A DNA stretch of 9,931 bases from Spirochaetia bacterium (GTDB lineage Bacteria > Spirochaetota > Leptospiria > Leptospirales > Leptonemataceae). Location: positions 1-9,931 of the forward strand of contig JAOUOA010000062.1 in NCBI GenBank assembly GCA_029880625.1. The letters run 5' to 3'. The notes under the pieces were generated by a model. That model made no database searches. It was not told the origin of the DNA and was given only the letters and a program-made list of their open reading frames with translations. The position numbers and the translations under genes were made by a program. This document shows positions 1 to 6,387 of this stretch, piece by piece (position 1 is the stretch's first letter; every line of letters starts with the position of its first letter).

Positions 1-2161
1 ATAATTGCATCTTTTTCTTTTCTGCAAGCTCTTTTATTCTTCCGACAAGAAATGCATTCTGAAAGACACCCCCCGTAATCCCAATCTGTCCGTATGGTTC
101 TGCTGAACGGACTGCCATATCTGCAATTGTGTCGATAAAGCAGGCAGCGCCTTGAACCGGATCTTTTTCTGCAAGAAGGGCTTCTACAGTCTCTGACCAA
201 TCAATGATTCCATCGGATATCCTGAATGGATAGGGATTCATCTTACCGAGCCTGCATACCGATTCCATAATCAAACCGGCCTGGCCCTCATAATCAGAAA
301 CATAGAGCAGGCCCAGAATCGCTGCTGCAGCATCAAAAAGCCGTCCTGCAGAAGAGGTCAGGACTCCCTCATCTGCCTTCCAGAGGCTGTAGAAATTTTC
401 CACCGTAAGATGACGGTTTTTACTGATTTCTTCCGGTCGAAATGGAAGATATTTTTCGGCCCGATCACCGTACATTTCAAATAAAAGAGACATGGCAGTT
501 CGGTATCCCTCCCGGATTGTGTTTTCTGAACCTGTCAACTTAAAGTATTTCAGATGGGCGATTCGCTTAAATCCCTTATAGGATGACAAAAGAATTTCGC
601 CGCCCCAGATGTTTCCGTCCGTTCCGAATCCTGTTCCGTCAAAGGATGCACAGAGAAGTTCTGCATCTCTGTTCATTCCATGTTCCGCCATCAGCGACAT
701 GCAGTGAGCATGATGATGCTGCACGCGCATTACAGGAAGTCCCAGGCTTTCCGCATACAGGGAGGTTTTATAGTCCGGATGCATATCGCAGATTACTTTT
801 TCAAATTGAAAATCATTGTACAGCATAAGATTTTCTAAAATCTTTTTGTAGCGCTGGAGGGATTTTTCAGATTGGATATTGCCCGTATGAGGTGAAAGAA
901 TCACACGCTCATTTCTGCAGAGAGAAAAAGTATTTTTCATATCGGCGCCAGTACAGAATACGCTCCCTTTTCCCCGGTGAGGAATATGAAAATACTCAGG
1001 AGCAGTTCCACGGCCGTTTCTGATTCGTATTGAATGATCTTTGGCAAATCGAACTACAGAATCATCAATGGGATTGGGAATTTCCAGATTGTGATTCAGA
1101 ACAGGAAGTGAATATTGTACGATTAGATCCTGAATCAAACGGGGATCTCCCTGAAGAGGATCATCTGACAGATTGGCGCTTGTTACGATAAGAGGAATTT
1201 TTATTCTGGCGAGAATCATGGCGTAGATGGCATTGTAGGGCATCATGCAGCCTGTAAATCGAATCCCTTGCGATACTGAATCTGAAAGATCCGGATCATT
1301 TCCTGGTATGACAACTACAGGCGCTGCATGCGACAGCAGCATTTCTTTTTCAAAACTGCTCAAGACAAGATGCTTTTGTGCCTCAAAAATGCTTTCATAC
1401 ATTACGGCAAACGGCTTTTTATACCGTTCTTTTATTTCCCGAAGGAGATAAACGGCATGTTCATTTTTTGCAGAACAGACGAAATGTACGCCTCCGGTAG
1501 ATTTTACACCAGCAATGCCTCCGTTTTTTAAATGAATTACCAGTTTGTCCAGAGCTGGCATTCCCCGGGCAGTGATGCAGCCGGTTTCTTCATATTTTAT
1601 CTGCGGACCGCATTTTTCACAGCTTATATTCTGAGCATGAAGTCGGCGGTTTGTTATGCTTTTATATTCCTCTTCACATCGGCTGCAGAGCGGAAAATCC
1701 TTCCAGGAACTGAACGATCTGTCGAGAGGGAATCCTTGAAAGAGGCTATAGCGGGGTCCGCATTCCGTACAGGAATTAAAAAAAAAATTTTCCCGGATGC
1801 TTTGATCAGTAAAAACTTCATCGCTGCATTTTTTACAGATTTTCCGGTCAGCAGGAATATTCTGTAAAAAAGAATCCGTGGTAAACTCTGAGTTCAGTAT
1901 GACAAATTCAGATTCGCTGAGGAGAGAAATCGACTTCAGTTGAAACTCAGGCTTAAGGCTCATTCTTTGAATGTACCATTCTGAAAAAGATTCCATCATG
2001 AGATGTATGGAAGTGCTTTCTCCCTGCAGTTCAAACAAAACACCGCTGCGAATATTTTTAACAAAACCTGTCAGTTTGTGCTGTTGGGCAAGTCTGAAGA
2101 TCTCAGGTCTGAGTCCGATTCCCTGTGTATATCCTTTTAATTCAGCTGAAACTCTTTGCAC
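1..2161 (-). CDS. hypF: Carbamoyltransferase HypF, 3' end beyond the left edge
   Basis: HypF makes carbamoyl-adenylate from carbamoyl phosphate and ATP and passes the carbamoyl group to the C-terminal Cys of HypE, the source of the CN ligands of [NiFe]-hydrogenase; it acts in the cytoplasm. The frame is open from a GTG start to the edge (720 codons; the family is usually about 750-770). Domains in order: acylphosphatase-like, residues 1-90 (YTQGIGLRP, then GFVKN, giving the Arg and Asn of that active site); two C-x2-C-x18-C-x2-C zinc fingers (C109/C112/C131/C134 and C159/C162/C181/C184); YrdC-like, about 195-375 (STGGVHFVC, KKPFAVM, IVTSANLSDDP, IDDSVVR); Kae1-like, about 385 onward (DMKNTF, VQHHHAH at 480-486, DGTGFGTDGNIWGGE, GITGGVFQNAFL near 694). 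GTG at 2161 is chosen because an in-frame stop lies three codons upstream and the acylphosphatase motif starts about ten residues in. No Shine-Dalgarno is seen. No other hyp gene is visible. The identification is secure. Confidence 0.97.
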   Translation of the reverse strand, partial: MQRVSAELKGYTQGIGLRPEIFRLAQQHKLTGFVKNIRSGVLFELQGESTSIHLMMESFSEWYIQRMSLKPEFQLKSISLLSESEFVILNSEFTTDSFLQNIPADRKICKKCSDEVFTDQSIRENFFFNSCTECGPRYSLFQGFPLDRSFSSWKDFPLCSRCEEEYKSITNRRLHAQNISCEKCGPQIKYEETGCITARGMPALDKLVIHLKNGGIAGVKSTGGVHFVCSAKNEHAVYLLREIKERYKKPFAVMYESIFEAQKHLVLSSFEKEMLLSHAAPVVVIPGNDPDLSDSVSQGIRFTGCMMPYNAIYAMILARIKIPLIVTSANLSDDPLQGDPRLIQDLIVQYSLPVLNHNLEIPNPIDDSVVRFAKDHSIRIRNGRGTAPEYFHIPHRGKGSVFCTGADMKNTFSLCRNERVILSPHTGNIQSEKSLQRYKKILENLMLYNDFQFEKVICDMHPDYKTSLYAESLGLPVMRVQHHHAHCMSLMAEHGMNRDAELLCASFDGTGFGTDGNIWGGEILLSSYKGFKRIAHLKYFKLTGSENTIREGYRTAMSLLFEMYGDRAEKYLPFRPEEISKNRHLTVENFYSLWKADEGVLTSSAGRLFDAAAAILGLLYVSDYEGQAGLIMESVCRLGKMNPYPFRISDGIIDWSETVEALLAEKDPVQGAACFIDTIADMAVRSAEPYGQIGITGGVFQNAFLVGRIKELAEKKKMQL

Positions 2162-2169
2162 GGCTATTC

Positions 2170-2175
2170 ATTATA
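2170..2175 (-). promoter_or_regulatory. Candidate -10 box of hypF (TATAAT)
   Basis: On the minus strand a perfect TATAAT lies 8 nt before the hypF GTG. Transcription would then begin at or beside the start codon, which fits the absence of a Shine-Dalgarno sequence. No good -35 hexamer is found at 16-18 nt (best is TTGGTG at 20 nt), so the site could need an activator or could be chance in A/T-rich DNA. Confidence 0.35.
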
Positions 2176-2183
2176 AATCTGCC

Positions 2184-2221
2184 TGCAATATCATGCACCA
2201 ATATTTTAAGATAATATTGCA
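2184..2221. repeat. Nested inverted repeats upstream of hypF
   Basis: TGCAATAT (2184-2191) is repeated inverted as ATATTGCA (2214-2221). Inside, CAATATT (2199-2205) pairs with AATATTG (2213-2219) around a 7-nt spacer. The repeats lie just upstream of the hypF -10 candidate, where a regulator could bind. Known from sequence: the repeats. Inferred: any operator role; the A/T richness makes chance likely. Confidence 0.3.
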
Positions 2222-2224
2222 AAT

Positions 2225-2238
2225 TTAACTATAGTTAA
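2225..2238. repeat. Perfect 14-bp palindrome TTAACTATAGTTAA
   Basis: A perfect palindrome in the divergent region between hypF and the small plus-strand gene. It shares the half-site ATAGTTA/TAACTAT with the palindrome over the promoter of the DUF6436-type gene (4457-4474), but with the halves in the opposite arrangement. It is a possible operator; no known regulator motif is recognised. Confidence 0.3.
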
Positions 2239-2260
2239 GGATAAACCACAGAACAGGGAA

Positions 2261-2269
2261 TGATAAAAT
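2261..2269 (+). promoter_or_regulatory. Candidate extended -10 (TGaTAAAAT) for the small plus-strand gene
   Basis: TG, one base, then TAAAAT resembles an extended -10 element and lies about 50 nt before the ATG at 2318. No convincing -35 is present, as is allowed for extended -10 promoters. The call is weak because the surroundings are A/T-rich. Confidence 0.25.
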
Positions 2270-2317
2270 AGGCTTATTTTTAGCGGGCTTTAGTTTAATG
2301 ATCCTGGTAACGATGAT

Positions 2318-2500
2318 ATGATGAAAACCGTTCCCCTGGATTTTTCCTACGAACAGAGTCAGCATTTAAATACAATGCAAAATATGCTGCGTTTAATGGA
2401 TGAAAAAAGCCTGATTGAATATCAAAAAAAATACCCGACAATCACACAGGACGGACCGCTGAAAGAATTTGATTCCAACTCAGACAGTCCCCTTTTGTAA
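2318..2500 (+). CDS. Small hypothetical protein (60 aa)
   Basis: I do not recognise this protein. It is a 60-residue hydrophilic product with no signal peptide, membrane segment, cysteine or evident motif; the middle (residues about 11-40, with MQNMLRLMDEKSLIEYQKKY) looks helical. It is not a shadow: nothing is encoded opposite it, and its composition looks protein-like rather than random A/T translation. Two tandem ATG codons (2318 and 2321) could start it; GGTAA about 7-11 nt upstream is a weak ribosome binding site. It is divergent from hypF (156-nt gap) and convergent with the chemoreceptor gene (8 nt between the stop codons). Alternatives are a remnant of a larger gene or a chance frame. 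Confidence 0.45.
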   Translation: MMKTVPLDFSYEQSQHLNTMQNMLRLMDEKSLIEYQKKYPTITQDGPLKEFDSNSDSPLL

Positions 2501-2508
2501 ATTACCGT

Positions 2509-3804
2509 TTAATTACTGGACTCTTTATAACTGTCAACAAGCTGAGCAAGAGTATCCGCCTGACTTTTTACTTCTTCTGCAGTAGCGGCAAGCTCTTCAG
2601 CGGAAGAAGCGTTCTGCTGAGTCATATTGCTTAACTGTTTCATCGTTGTACTTACAGACGCCGCACCGCTGGACTGTTGAGCGGAAGAATCAGAAATTTC
2701 TTTTACCAGACTGGAAGTTTTTTTAATGGATGAAACAATTTCATCCAGGATTGTACCGGCGCTTTCTGCCAATCCTACGCTTGTTTTGGCAACCTCTCCG
2801 ATTTCCTGTGCTGCCACCTGGCTTCTTTCAGCAAGTTTTCTCACTTCGCCTGCAACGACAGCAAAACCTTTTCCATGGTCTCCCGCTCTTGCCGCTTCAA
2901 TTGCCGCATTGAGCGCAAGCAGATTCGTCTGATAGGCGATGTCATCAATGATACTGACTTTTTCTGCAATTGTTTTCATTGCTTCGACAGTTTTCTTAAC
3001 AGCTTCGCCGCCCTCTTCCGCTTCCGTGGATGATTTTTCTGCCATACTGTTTGTTGTTGAAGCATTTTCAGAATTATGTTTAATGGATTCCATCATTTTA
3101 TCAACTGATACCGTAACCTGTTCCACGCTTGCCGCTTCCTCCGTTGAAATTGCAGATAAATTCTGAGATGTCTGAGAAAGAAGTTCGCTGCTTCCTGAGA
3201 GATAATGAATGGTTTCGGTAATTCTTACGATCAAGCTGCTTTGCTTTTTGGATAGGTCATCCGATGTTTCAAGAAGATCGGTCATATCAAGCATTTCCTT
3301 TTTTGACATTACCGCTAGGACGACAAGAATAATTGATTCAAATACAACATAACCTGCATGAATTAAAACAATATCAATTCCTGTTTTAGTTAAAACATAT
3401 ACCGGAAAACCGGCTTCCTGAAGGAAATTAAACGACAGATGGTGCACTGCAATTACAAGAGCGGCAATAATGACGGTAGACCAGTCTCTGTAAAAAAGAA
3501 GAAATGCAAGAAGCACAAAGATTCCAAAATGGACCTCAATCATGCCATGCGCCTGATGGATTTGAAGAGCGCTCATAATCATAAAAGAAGCTGCGATAAC
3601 AGATCTTGTTAAAAAATTTCCCGGAAGAATGAGAACAAGAAATGTAACTATTCCTGCAGCAGGAAGACCGATAAACATAGACTCCCACCAGGTATCATAA
3701 AAACCGGCCAGTCCAAAAGAAAGTGCGGCAAGGAACCACACAATCAACATCATGATCCGGTCTCCTCGTTTCCTGAGTTTTATTAAATTTTCGTTTTGTT
3801 TCAT
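2509..3804 (-). CDS. Methyl-accepting chemotaxis protein with six-helix membrane sensor
   Basis: This is a chemoreceptor that would control CheA through CheW at the inner membrane. Residues 17-167 form about six hydrophobic helices with only short loops, so there is no large periplasmic ligand domain. This region carries a histidine cluster (H83, H86, H92, H121, H122, H149) in the contexts QIHQAHGMIEVHFG and AVHHLSFN. No HAMP domain is evident. A long cytoplasmic coiled coil follows, with the highly conserved hairpin tip at about 287-328 (DDIAYQTNLLALNAAIEAARAG, then GKGFAVVAGEVRKLAERS) and Ala/Ser/Glu-rich methylation helices on either side. There is no C-terminal CheR-binding pentapeptide. 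The ATG at 3804 (431 aa) is preferred to an upstream TTG at 3828 because AGAGG lies 7 nt before it. It starts 41 nt after the stop of the DUF6436-type gene, probably the same operon. The stimulus is unknown. Confidence 0.95.
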   Translation of the reverse strand: MKQNENLIKLRKRGDRIMMLIVWFLAALSFGLAGFYDTWWESMFIGLPAAGIVTFLVLILPGNFLTRSVIAASFMIMSALQIHQAHGMIEVHFGIFVLLAFLLFYRDWSTVIIAALVIAVHHLSFNFLQEAGFPVYVLTKTGIDIVLIHAGYVVFESIILVVLAVMSKKEMLDMTDLLETSDDLSKKQSSLIVRITETIHYLSGSSELLSQTSQNLSAISTEEAASVEQVTVSVDKMMESIKHNSENASTTNSMAEKSSTEAEEGGEAVKKTVEAMKTIAEKVSIIDDIAYQTNLLALNAAIEAARAGDHGKGFAVVAGEVRKLAERSQVAAQEIGEVAKTSVGLAESAGTILDEIVSSIKKTSSLVKEISDSSAQQSSGAASVSTTMKQLSNMTQQNASSAEELAATAEEVKSQADTLAQLVDSYKESSN

Positions 3805-3811
3805 TTTTCTG

Positions 3812-3816
3812 CCTCT
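3812..3816 (-). promoter_or_regulatory. Shine-Dalgarno AGAGG of the chemoreceptor gene
   Basis: AGAGG is 7 nt upstream of the ATG at 3804 on the minus strand. The alternative TTG at 3828 has no such site, so this decides the start. Confidence 0.65.
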
Positions 3817-3845
3817 ATGTAATGCCAATTTTCTTATTTAATTAT

Positions 3846-4448
3846 TTAAATATATATTTCCTGCTGGTTTCTGCAAAAACATCCAAATGCAAGCATATTG
3901 ATGTCGGTAATTTTATTTCCAGAAAGAACTCGATTGATTGAAGATTCTGCAAAACTGTTTCCTGAGCTACCGCATACTGCATCGTCACTATATGGACCAA
4001 AGTAAGCGAGAGATCCTTCGCCAGAAAAAACTGCAACAGCAGGAGTTGCTGGCAGATGATCGAGTTTCAGAACATCTTTGATCTCTCTCGCCAGGTTTTC
4101 ACGACTGATTGATTCAGTTCTGTATGTTAATGCATCAATAAAAACAATATTCTTATTTTTGTACTGGTTTTTCAAACTTTCAACATGGCTTCTTGTAAAC
4201 TTACTGCAAAGACAGCGCTCATCAATATAATGGATAACGAGAACATCTGCTGAAAACCCTTTTACAAAATTTTTAACCGCAGGGTTTTTAAAGTTCCTGA
4301 CCAGGGTCTCTTCGTAAAAATTCTGTCCCGCACCTTCGGAAAAAGACTGCAGGTTTCTAAATTGAAAAAACCAGAAAGCATACACAGTTCCTGTAAGCCA
4401 GAAAGCCACAACAGGCAATGCGACATATATTTTCATTTGATTACTCAT
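3846..4448 (-). CDS. Membrane-anchored thioredoxin-like protein, DUF6436 type
   Basis: A 200-residue protein with one N-terminal membrane anchor (about residues 7-28) and a thioredoxin-like domain that should face the periplasm. The redox motif is C79-L-C81 (in DERCLCSKF) after a beta strand (DVLVIHYID), where thioredoxins carry CxxC. TP at 135-136 (HLPATPAVAVF) fits the cis-proline loop. The following YFGPYSDDAVCG (C159) and the C-terminal GCFC (C190, C192) match my memory of the DUF6436 family, which is uncharacterised. The role is inferred as thiol-disulfide exchange or redox sensing; no partner is known. It heads a probable operon with the chemoreceptor gene downstream. The ATG at 4448 has no Shine-Dalgarno and lies very close to a candidate promoter; ATG at codon 5 is the alternative start. 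Confidence 0.85.
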   Translation of the reverse strand: MSNQMKIYVALPVVAFWLTGTVYAFWFFQFRNLQSFSEGAGQNFYEETLVRNFKNPAVKNFVKGFSADVLVIHYIDERCLCSKFTRSHVESLKNQYKNKNIVFIDALTYRTESISRENLAREIKDVLKLDHLPATPAVAVFSGEGSLAYFGPYSDDAVCGSSGNSFAESSINRVLSGNKITDINMLAFGCFCRNQQEIYI

Positions 4449-4456
4449 ATTTATAT

Positions 4457-4474
4457 ATAGTTATTTATAACTAT
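4457..4474. repeat. Palindrome over the -10 region, possible operator
   Basis: On the minus strand ATAGTTATAAATAACTAT has two perfect 8-bp arms around a 2-nt centre. It covers the candidate -10 box of the DUF6436-type gene and ends 8 nt before its ATG, the position expected of a repressor site. The regulator is unknown, and A/T palindromes can arise by chance. Confidence 0.4.
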
Positions 4475-4492
4475 TATTTTTACAATCTACAA
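4464..4492 (-). promoter_or_regulatory. Candidate promoter of the DUF6436-chemoreceptor operon
   Basis: On the minus strand: -35 TTGTAG (4487-4492), 17-nt spacer, -10 TATAAA (4464-4469). Transcription would start near 4456-4458, leaving a leader of roughly 8-10 nt before the ATG at 4448. The -10 box lies inside the palindrome at 4457-4474. Confidence 0.45.
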
Positions 4493-4571
4493 TTTTATGA
4501 CAAGGTTTTTTTCACTGCCCTATCTGTATATTAAAATCAACGAGGTGCAAGACTTCAATATTCCTGTATCC

Positions 4572-4601
4572 TGTACAGTGCTAATCATTATTTGTTATAA
4601 T
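4572..4601 (+). promoter_or_regulatory. Candidate plus-strand promoter upstream of the sensor remnant
   Basis: TGTACA (4572-4577), 18-nt spacer, perfect TATAAT (4596-4601). It points toward the 7TMR-DISM-like pseudogene and may be what is left of its promoter. The rest of 4449-4718 is A/T-rich; one 66-codon plus-strand open frame (4497-4697) reads like random A/T translation, although its end is hydrophobic enough to be the decayed signal peptide of the same lost gene. Confidence 0.35.
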
Positions 4602-4680
4602 ATACGACGAATTTTATACTGCATTTATTTATTTTATATACAGGAAATTATTTTTTTATTCGTGATCTTTCAAAACTTAA

Positions 4681-4696
4681 TAGGCCTTAAGGGCTA
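4681..4696. repeat. Near-palindrome TAGGCCTTAAGGGCTA
   Basis: Sixteen bases with a perfect CCTTAAGG core and TAG/CTA flanks, broken only by one G-G pair. It lies between the plus-strand promoter candidate and the sensor remnant. It lacks the T-run of a terminator. No function is recognised. Confidence 0.25.
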
Positions 4697-4750
4697 GATC
4701 CCCGGGAAATCAGCTAACATGACAGGCTTTCATGAATACCGGCGAAATAG

Positions 4751-5081
4751 CTAAATTCTCTTCTGAATATATTTCTGCAGCACGTTAGCCAGAAAGACAA
4801 TGCACCAGAAACTTCAGGCAATTTTTCAGTTTTTATTTACAAGAATGATGAAAGAACCCTTCAGCTCAAAGACATACTGAAAATGAAAGATCAGTTCGAA
4901 TCGATTCTCAATGGCATGGTCAACAAGGCTTTATCCGATTCATTTGTGGATCAAGATAGATATCAAAAAGCCGGCTGCAGATAAACTAAGCCAGGTAATG
5001 ATCCCAATCAGCAAATCCGTTTTGTATGCAGAATATTATTTTAACGATACAGATAAAAAATTACCGGCCGTACGCCCATGA
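4751..5081 (+). pseudogene. Frameshifted remnant of a 7TMR-DISM-type extracellular sensor domain
   Basis: Two overlapping frames together give one continuous protein-like sequence. The first (4751-4984) reads ...NFSVFIYKNDERTLQLKDIL... and ...NGMVNKALSDSF. The second, one base out of phase, continues from about 4944 as LWIKIDIKKPAADKL...SVLYAEYYFNDTDKKLP and ends at TGA 5079-5081. Joined at the F-W junction this follows the 7TMR-DISMED2 pattern as I know it: a 'D...TL...DI' start, 'N.G.t.s..W.r..l.NP', then 'vLY...y.ndd'. Intact members have an exported sensor domain, seven membrane helices and a kinase, cyclase or similar output. Here there is no credible start or signal peptide, at least one frameshift, and no membrane or output region before the convergent gene at 5169, so the gene is dead and truncated. 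The pseudogene status is firm; the family assignment rests on pattern memory. Confidence 0.6.
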
Positions 5082-5168
5082 ATACAGGTCAGGAATAAAA
5101 AACAGATTTTGAATTTAAGTTGATACGGATGTTATTGTGTTCAGATATTTTTGAGTCCTGGCTGTGGC

Positions 5169-6353
5169 TTATTTTTCAGATAAAAGCGAATAACAGGTGT
5201 TGGGATTAACCTCAGCTGATTCTTTATCAAAATAGGTTAAATAAACAGCCGGAGTTTCATCTGCACTTCTCAATACTGACTTATATTGATCCTTACAGAC
5301 TGTTTTTAAGCTGTATTCGCCGCTTTTATTTATTTTTTCCATTTCATAAATTCCGAATAATTTCCATCCGCCGACATGATGGATAAAAAGCGCCCTCTGG
5401 CCGGTTTTTAATGAGGCAGCTGTTCGATCCATCAGCATTCTGTATTCCTCCGGACTGGTATACATTTCTTCAATTGCATTGCTCAGGAAGAAAACACGCA
5501 TTGTATTTTTTTTAATTTTTTGGAATTGAGTCATCGATAGATGGGTCAGCTGCAGAAATACTTTTTCCGGAAAATGAAGATGCCTGTCAAAATCTTTGAG
5601 GTATTTTCTGCAGTCAGAAAGCTGCACATCTCTGCAGAGAAGCGACACTGTTCCATTTTTCTGTTTCTGCGGTTTTAAATCCAGAGCAAACCAATTAAAT
5701 GTCATGCTTTCAATGGAGTGCATAGCATTTTTTTGTTGTTTAAAATAATGGATAAAATCATAATGCGCATCCAGAATCCTCCAGTTGATATCCACCATGG
5801 ATAACGATTTGCAGGATAAAATACTCTGCATGATATAGGGCTGAAGAAATCCGACACTGTAGCAGTCAAATTCGCGGTTCGGATAAAGCTGTTTTACAAG
5901 CTGAAAGTCAAGATCCGGCCTAAAATCGTTCATTTCAAAAAAATTCCAACAGCCTGCTTTCAGATCCTCAAGCGATCCCATGAAAGATTTCCTGTACCGA
6001 TCAAGAAAGTCTGTTTGGATAAATGCTTTAGCCTCTTCTCTGTCATAGGTGTGCATTCTTCTTCGCATGGAACAGTAAAGATTTGAATACGTATCCATAT
6101 CGGAAAATACTTTTCCAAGTTCACCATAAGGATAAAAATCTTTTGTTAAAGGAACGAATACTTCCTGAAGATTTTGTGAAACGCTCATTTCTATTTTAAA
6201 AATACCGGACTTCTGCCGACAGAAAAAACAAAGATTTTCCGGTACGGCTGATTTAAGCGGTAAGAATAGAAAAATAATTACAGCTGTGAATATGAAATAA
6301 AACAAACGATAATGAAAAATATTTTTATTATTTGAATCCAATTTATTATCCAA
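5169..6353 (-). CDS. Unrecognised protein with weak SAM-methyltransferase-like features
   Basis: I do not recognise the family. As drawn (394 aa, TTG start) it has a hydrophobic segment at about 16-34 followed by CFFC (42-45), suggesting export or membrane anchoring. The body shows two stretches that resemble class I methyltransferases: SMVDINWRILDAHYDF (185-200), like the strand ending in an acidic residue that holds SAM ribose (D188), and RVFFLSNAIEEMYTSPEEY with SLKTGQRALFIHH (286-316), like the motif II region and the 'LkpGG' turn. A glycine-rich motif I is not visible. There is no Shine-Dalgarno at the TTG. ATG at codon 56 (6188) would give a soluble 339-residue protein, which suits a SAM enzyme better, because the membrane model puts the domain outside the cytoplasm. 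It lies 34 nt (TTG) or 199 nt (ATG) after the adenylate cyclase stop, on the same strand. The gene is real; its function is unknown. Confidence 0.75.
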   Translation of the reverse strand: MDNKLDSNNKNIFHYRLFYFIFTAVIIFLFLPLKSAVPENLCFFCRQKSGIFKIEMSVSQNLQEVFVPLTKDFYPYGELGKVFSDMDTYSNLYCSMRRRMHTYDREEAKAFIQTDFLDRYRKSFMGSLEDLKAGCWNFFEMNDFRPDLDFQLVKQLYPNREFDCYSVGFLQPYIMQSILSCKSLSMVDINWRILDAHYDFIHYFKQQKNAMHSIESMTFNWFALDLKPQKQKNGTVSLLCRDVQLSDCRKYLKDFDRHLHFPEKVFLQLTHLSMTQFQKIKKNTMRVFFLSNAIEEMYTSPEEYRMLMDRTAASLKTGQRALFIHHVGGWKLFGIYEMEKINKSGEYSLKTVCKDQYKSVLRSADETPAVYLTYFDKESAEVNPNTCYSLLSEK

Positions 6354-6387
6354 AAAACAACTGCTGAATATAATTATTATTTATAAA

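Noticed and set aside
583..2228. Several plus-strand open frames of 67-111 codons
   Set aside because: They lie opposite hypF, whose frame, domains and catalytic motifs are continuous; their translations show no motif and are shadows.
2486..2522. Imperfect hairpin between the convergent small gene and the chemoreceptor as a bidirectional terminator
   Set aside because: AGTCC/GGACT and GTAA/TTAC arms are short and separated by mismatches, with no T-run on either side.
3805..3828. Upstream TTG start for the chemoreceptor
   Set aside because: No Shine-Dalgarno precedes it, whereas AGAGG precedes ATG 3804 at ideal spacing.
4497..4697. Plus-strand 66-codon open frame
   Set aside because: The translation is Ile/Tyr/Phe-rich as expected from A/T-rich DNA, with no ribosome binding site; at most its end is a decayed signal peptide of the sensor remnant.
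4731..5089. CATGAATACCGG and CATGAATACAGG as a direct repeat flanking the sensor remnant
   Set aside because: Eleven of twelve bases match but the similarity does not extend outward; one short match over 350 bp is not enough to call target-site duplications.
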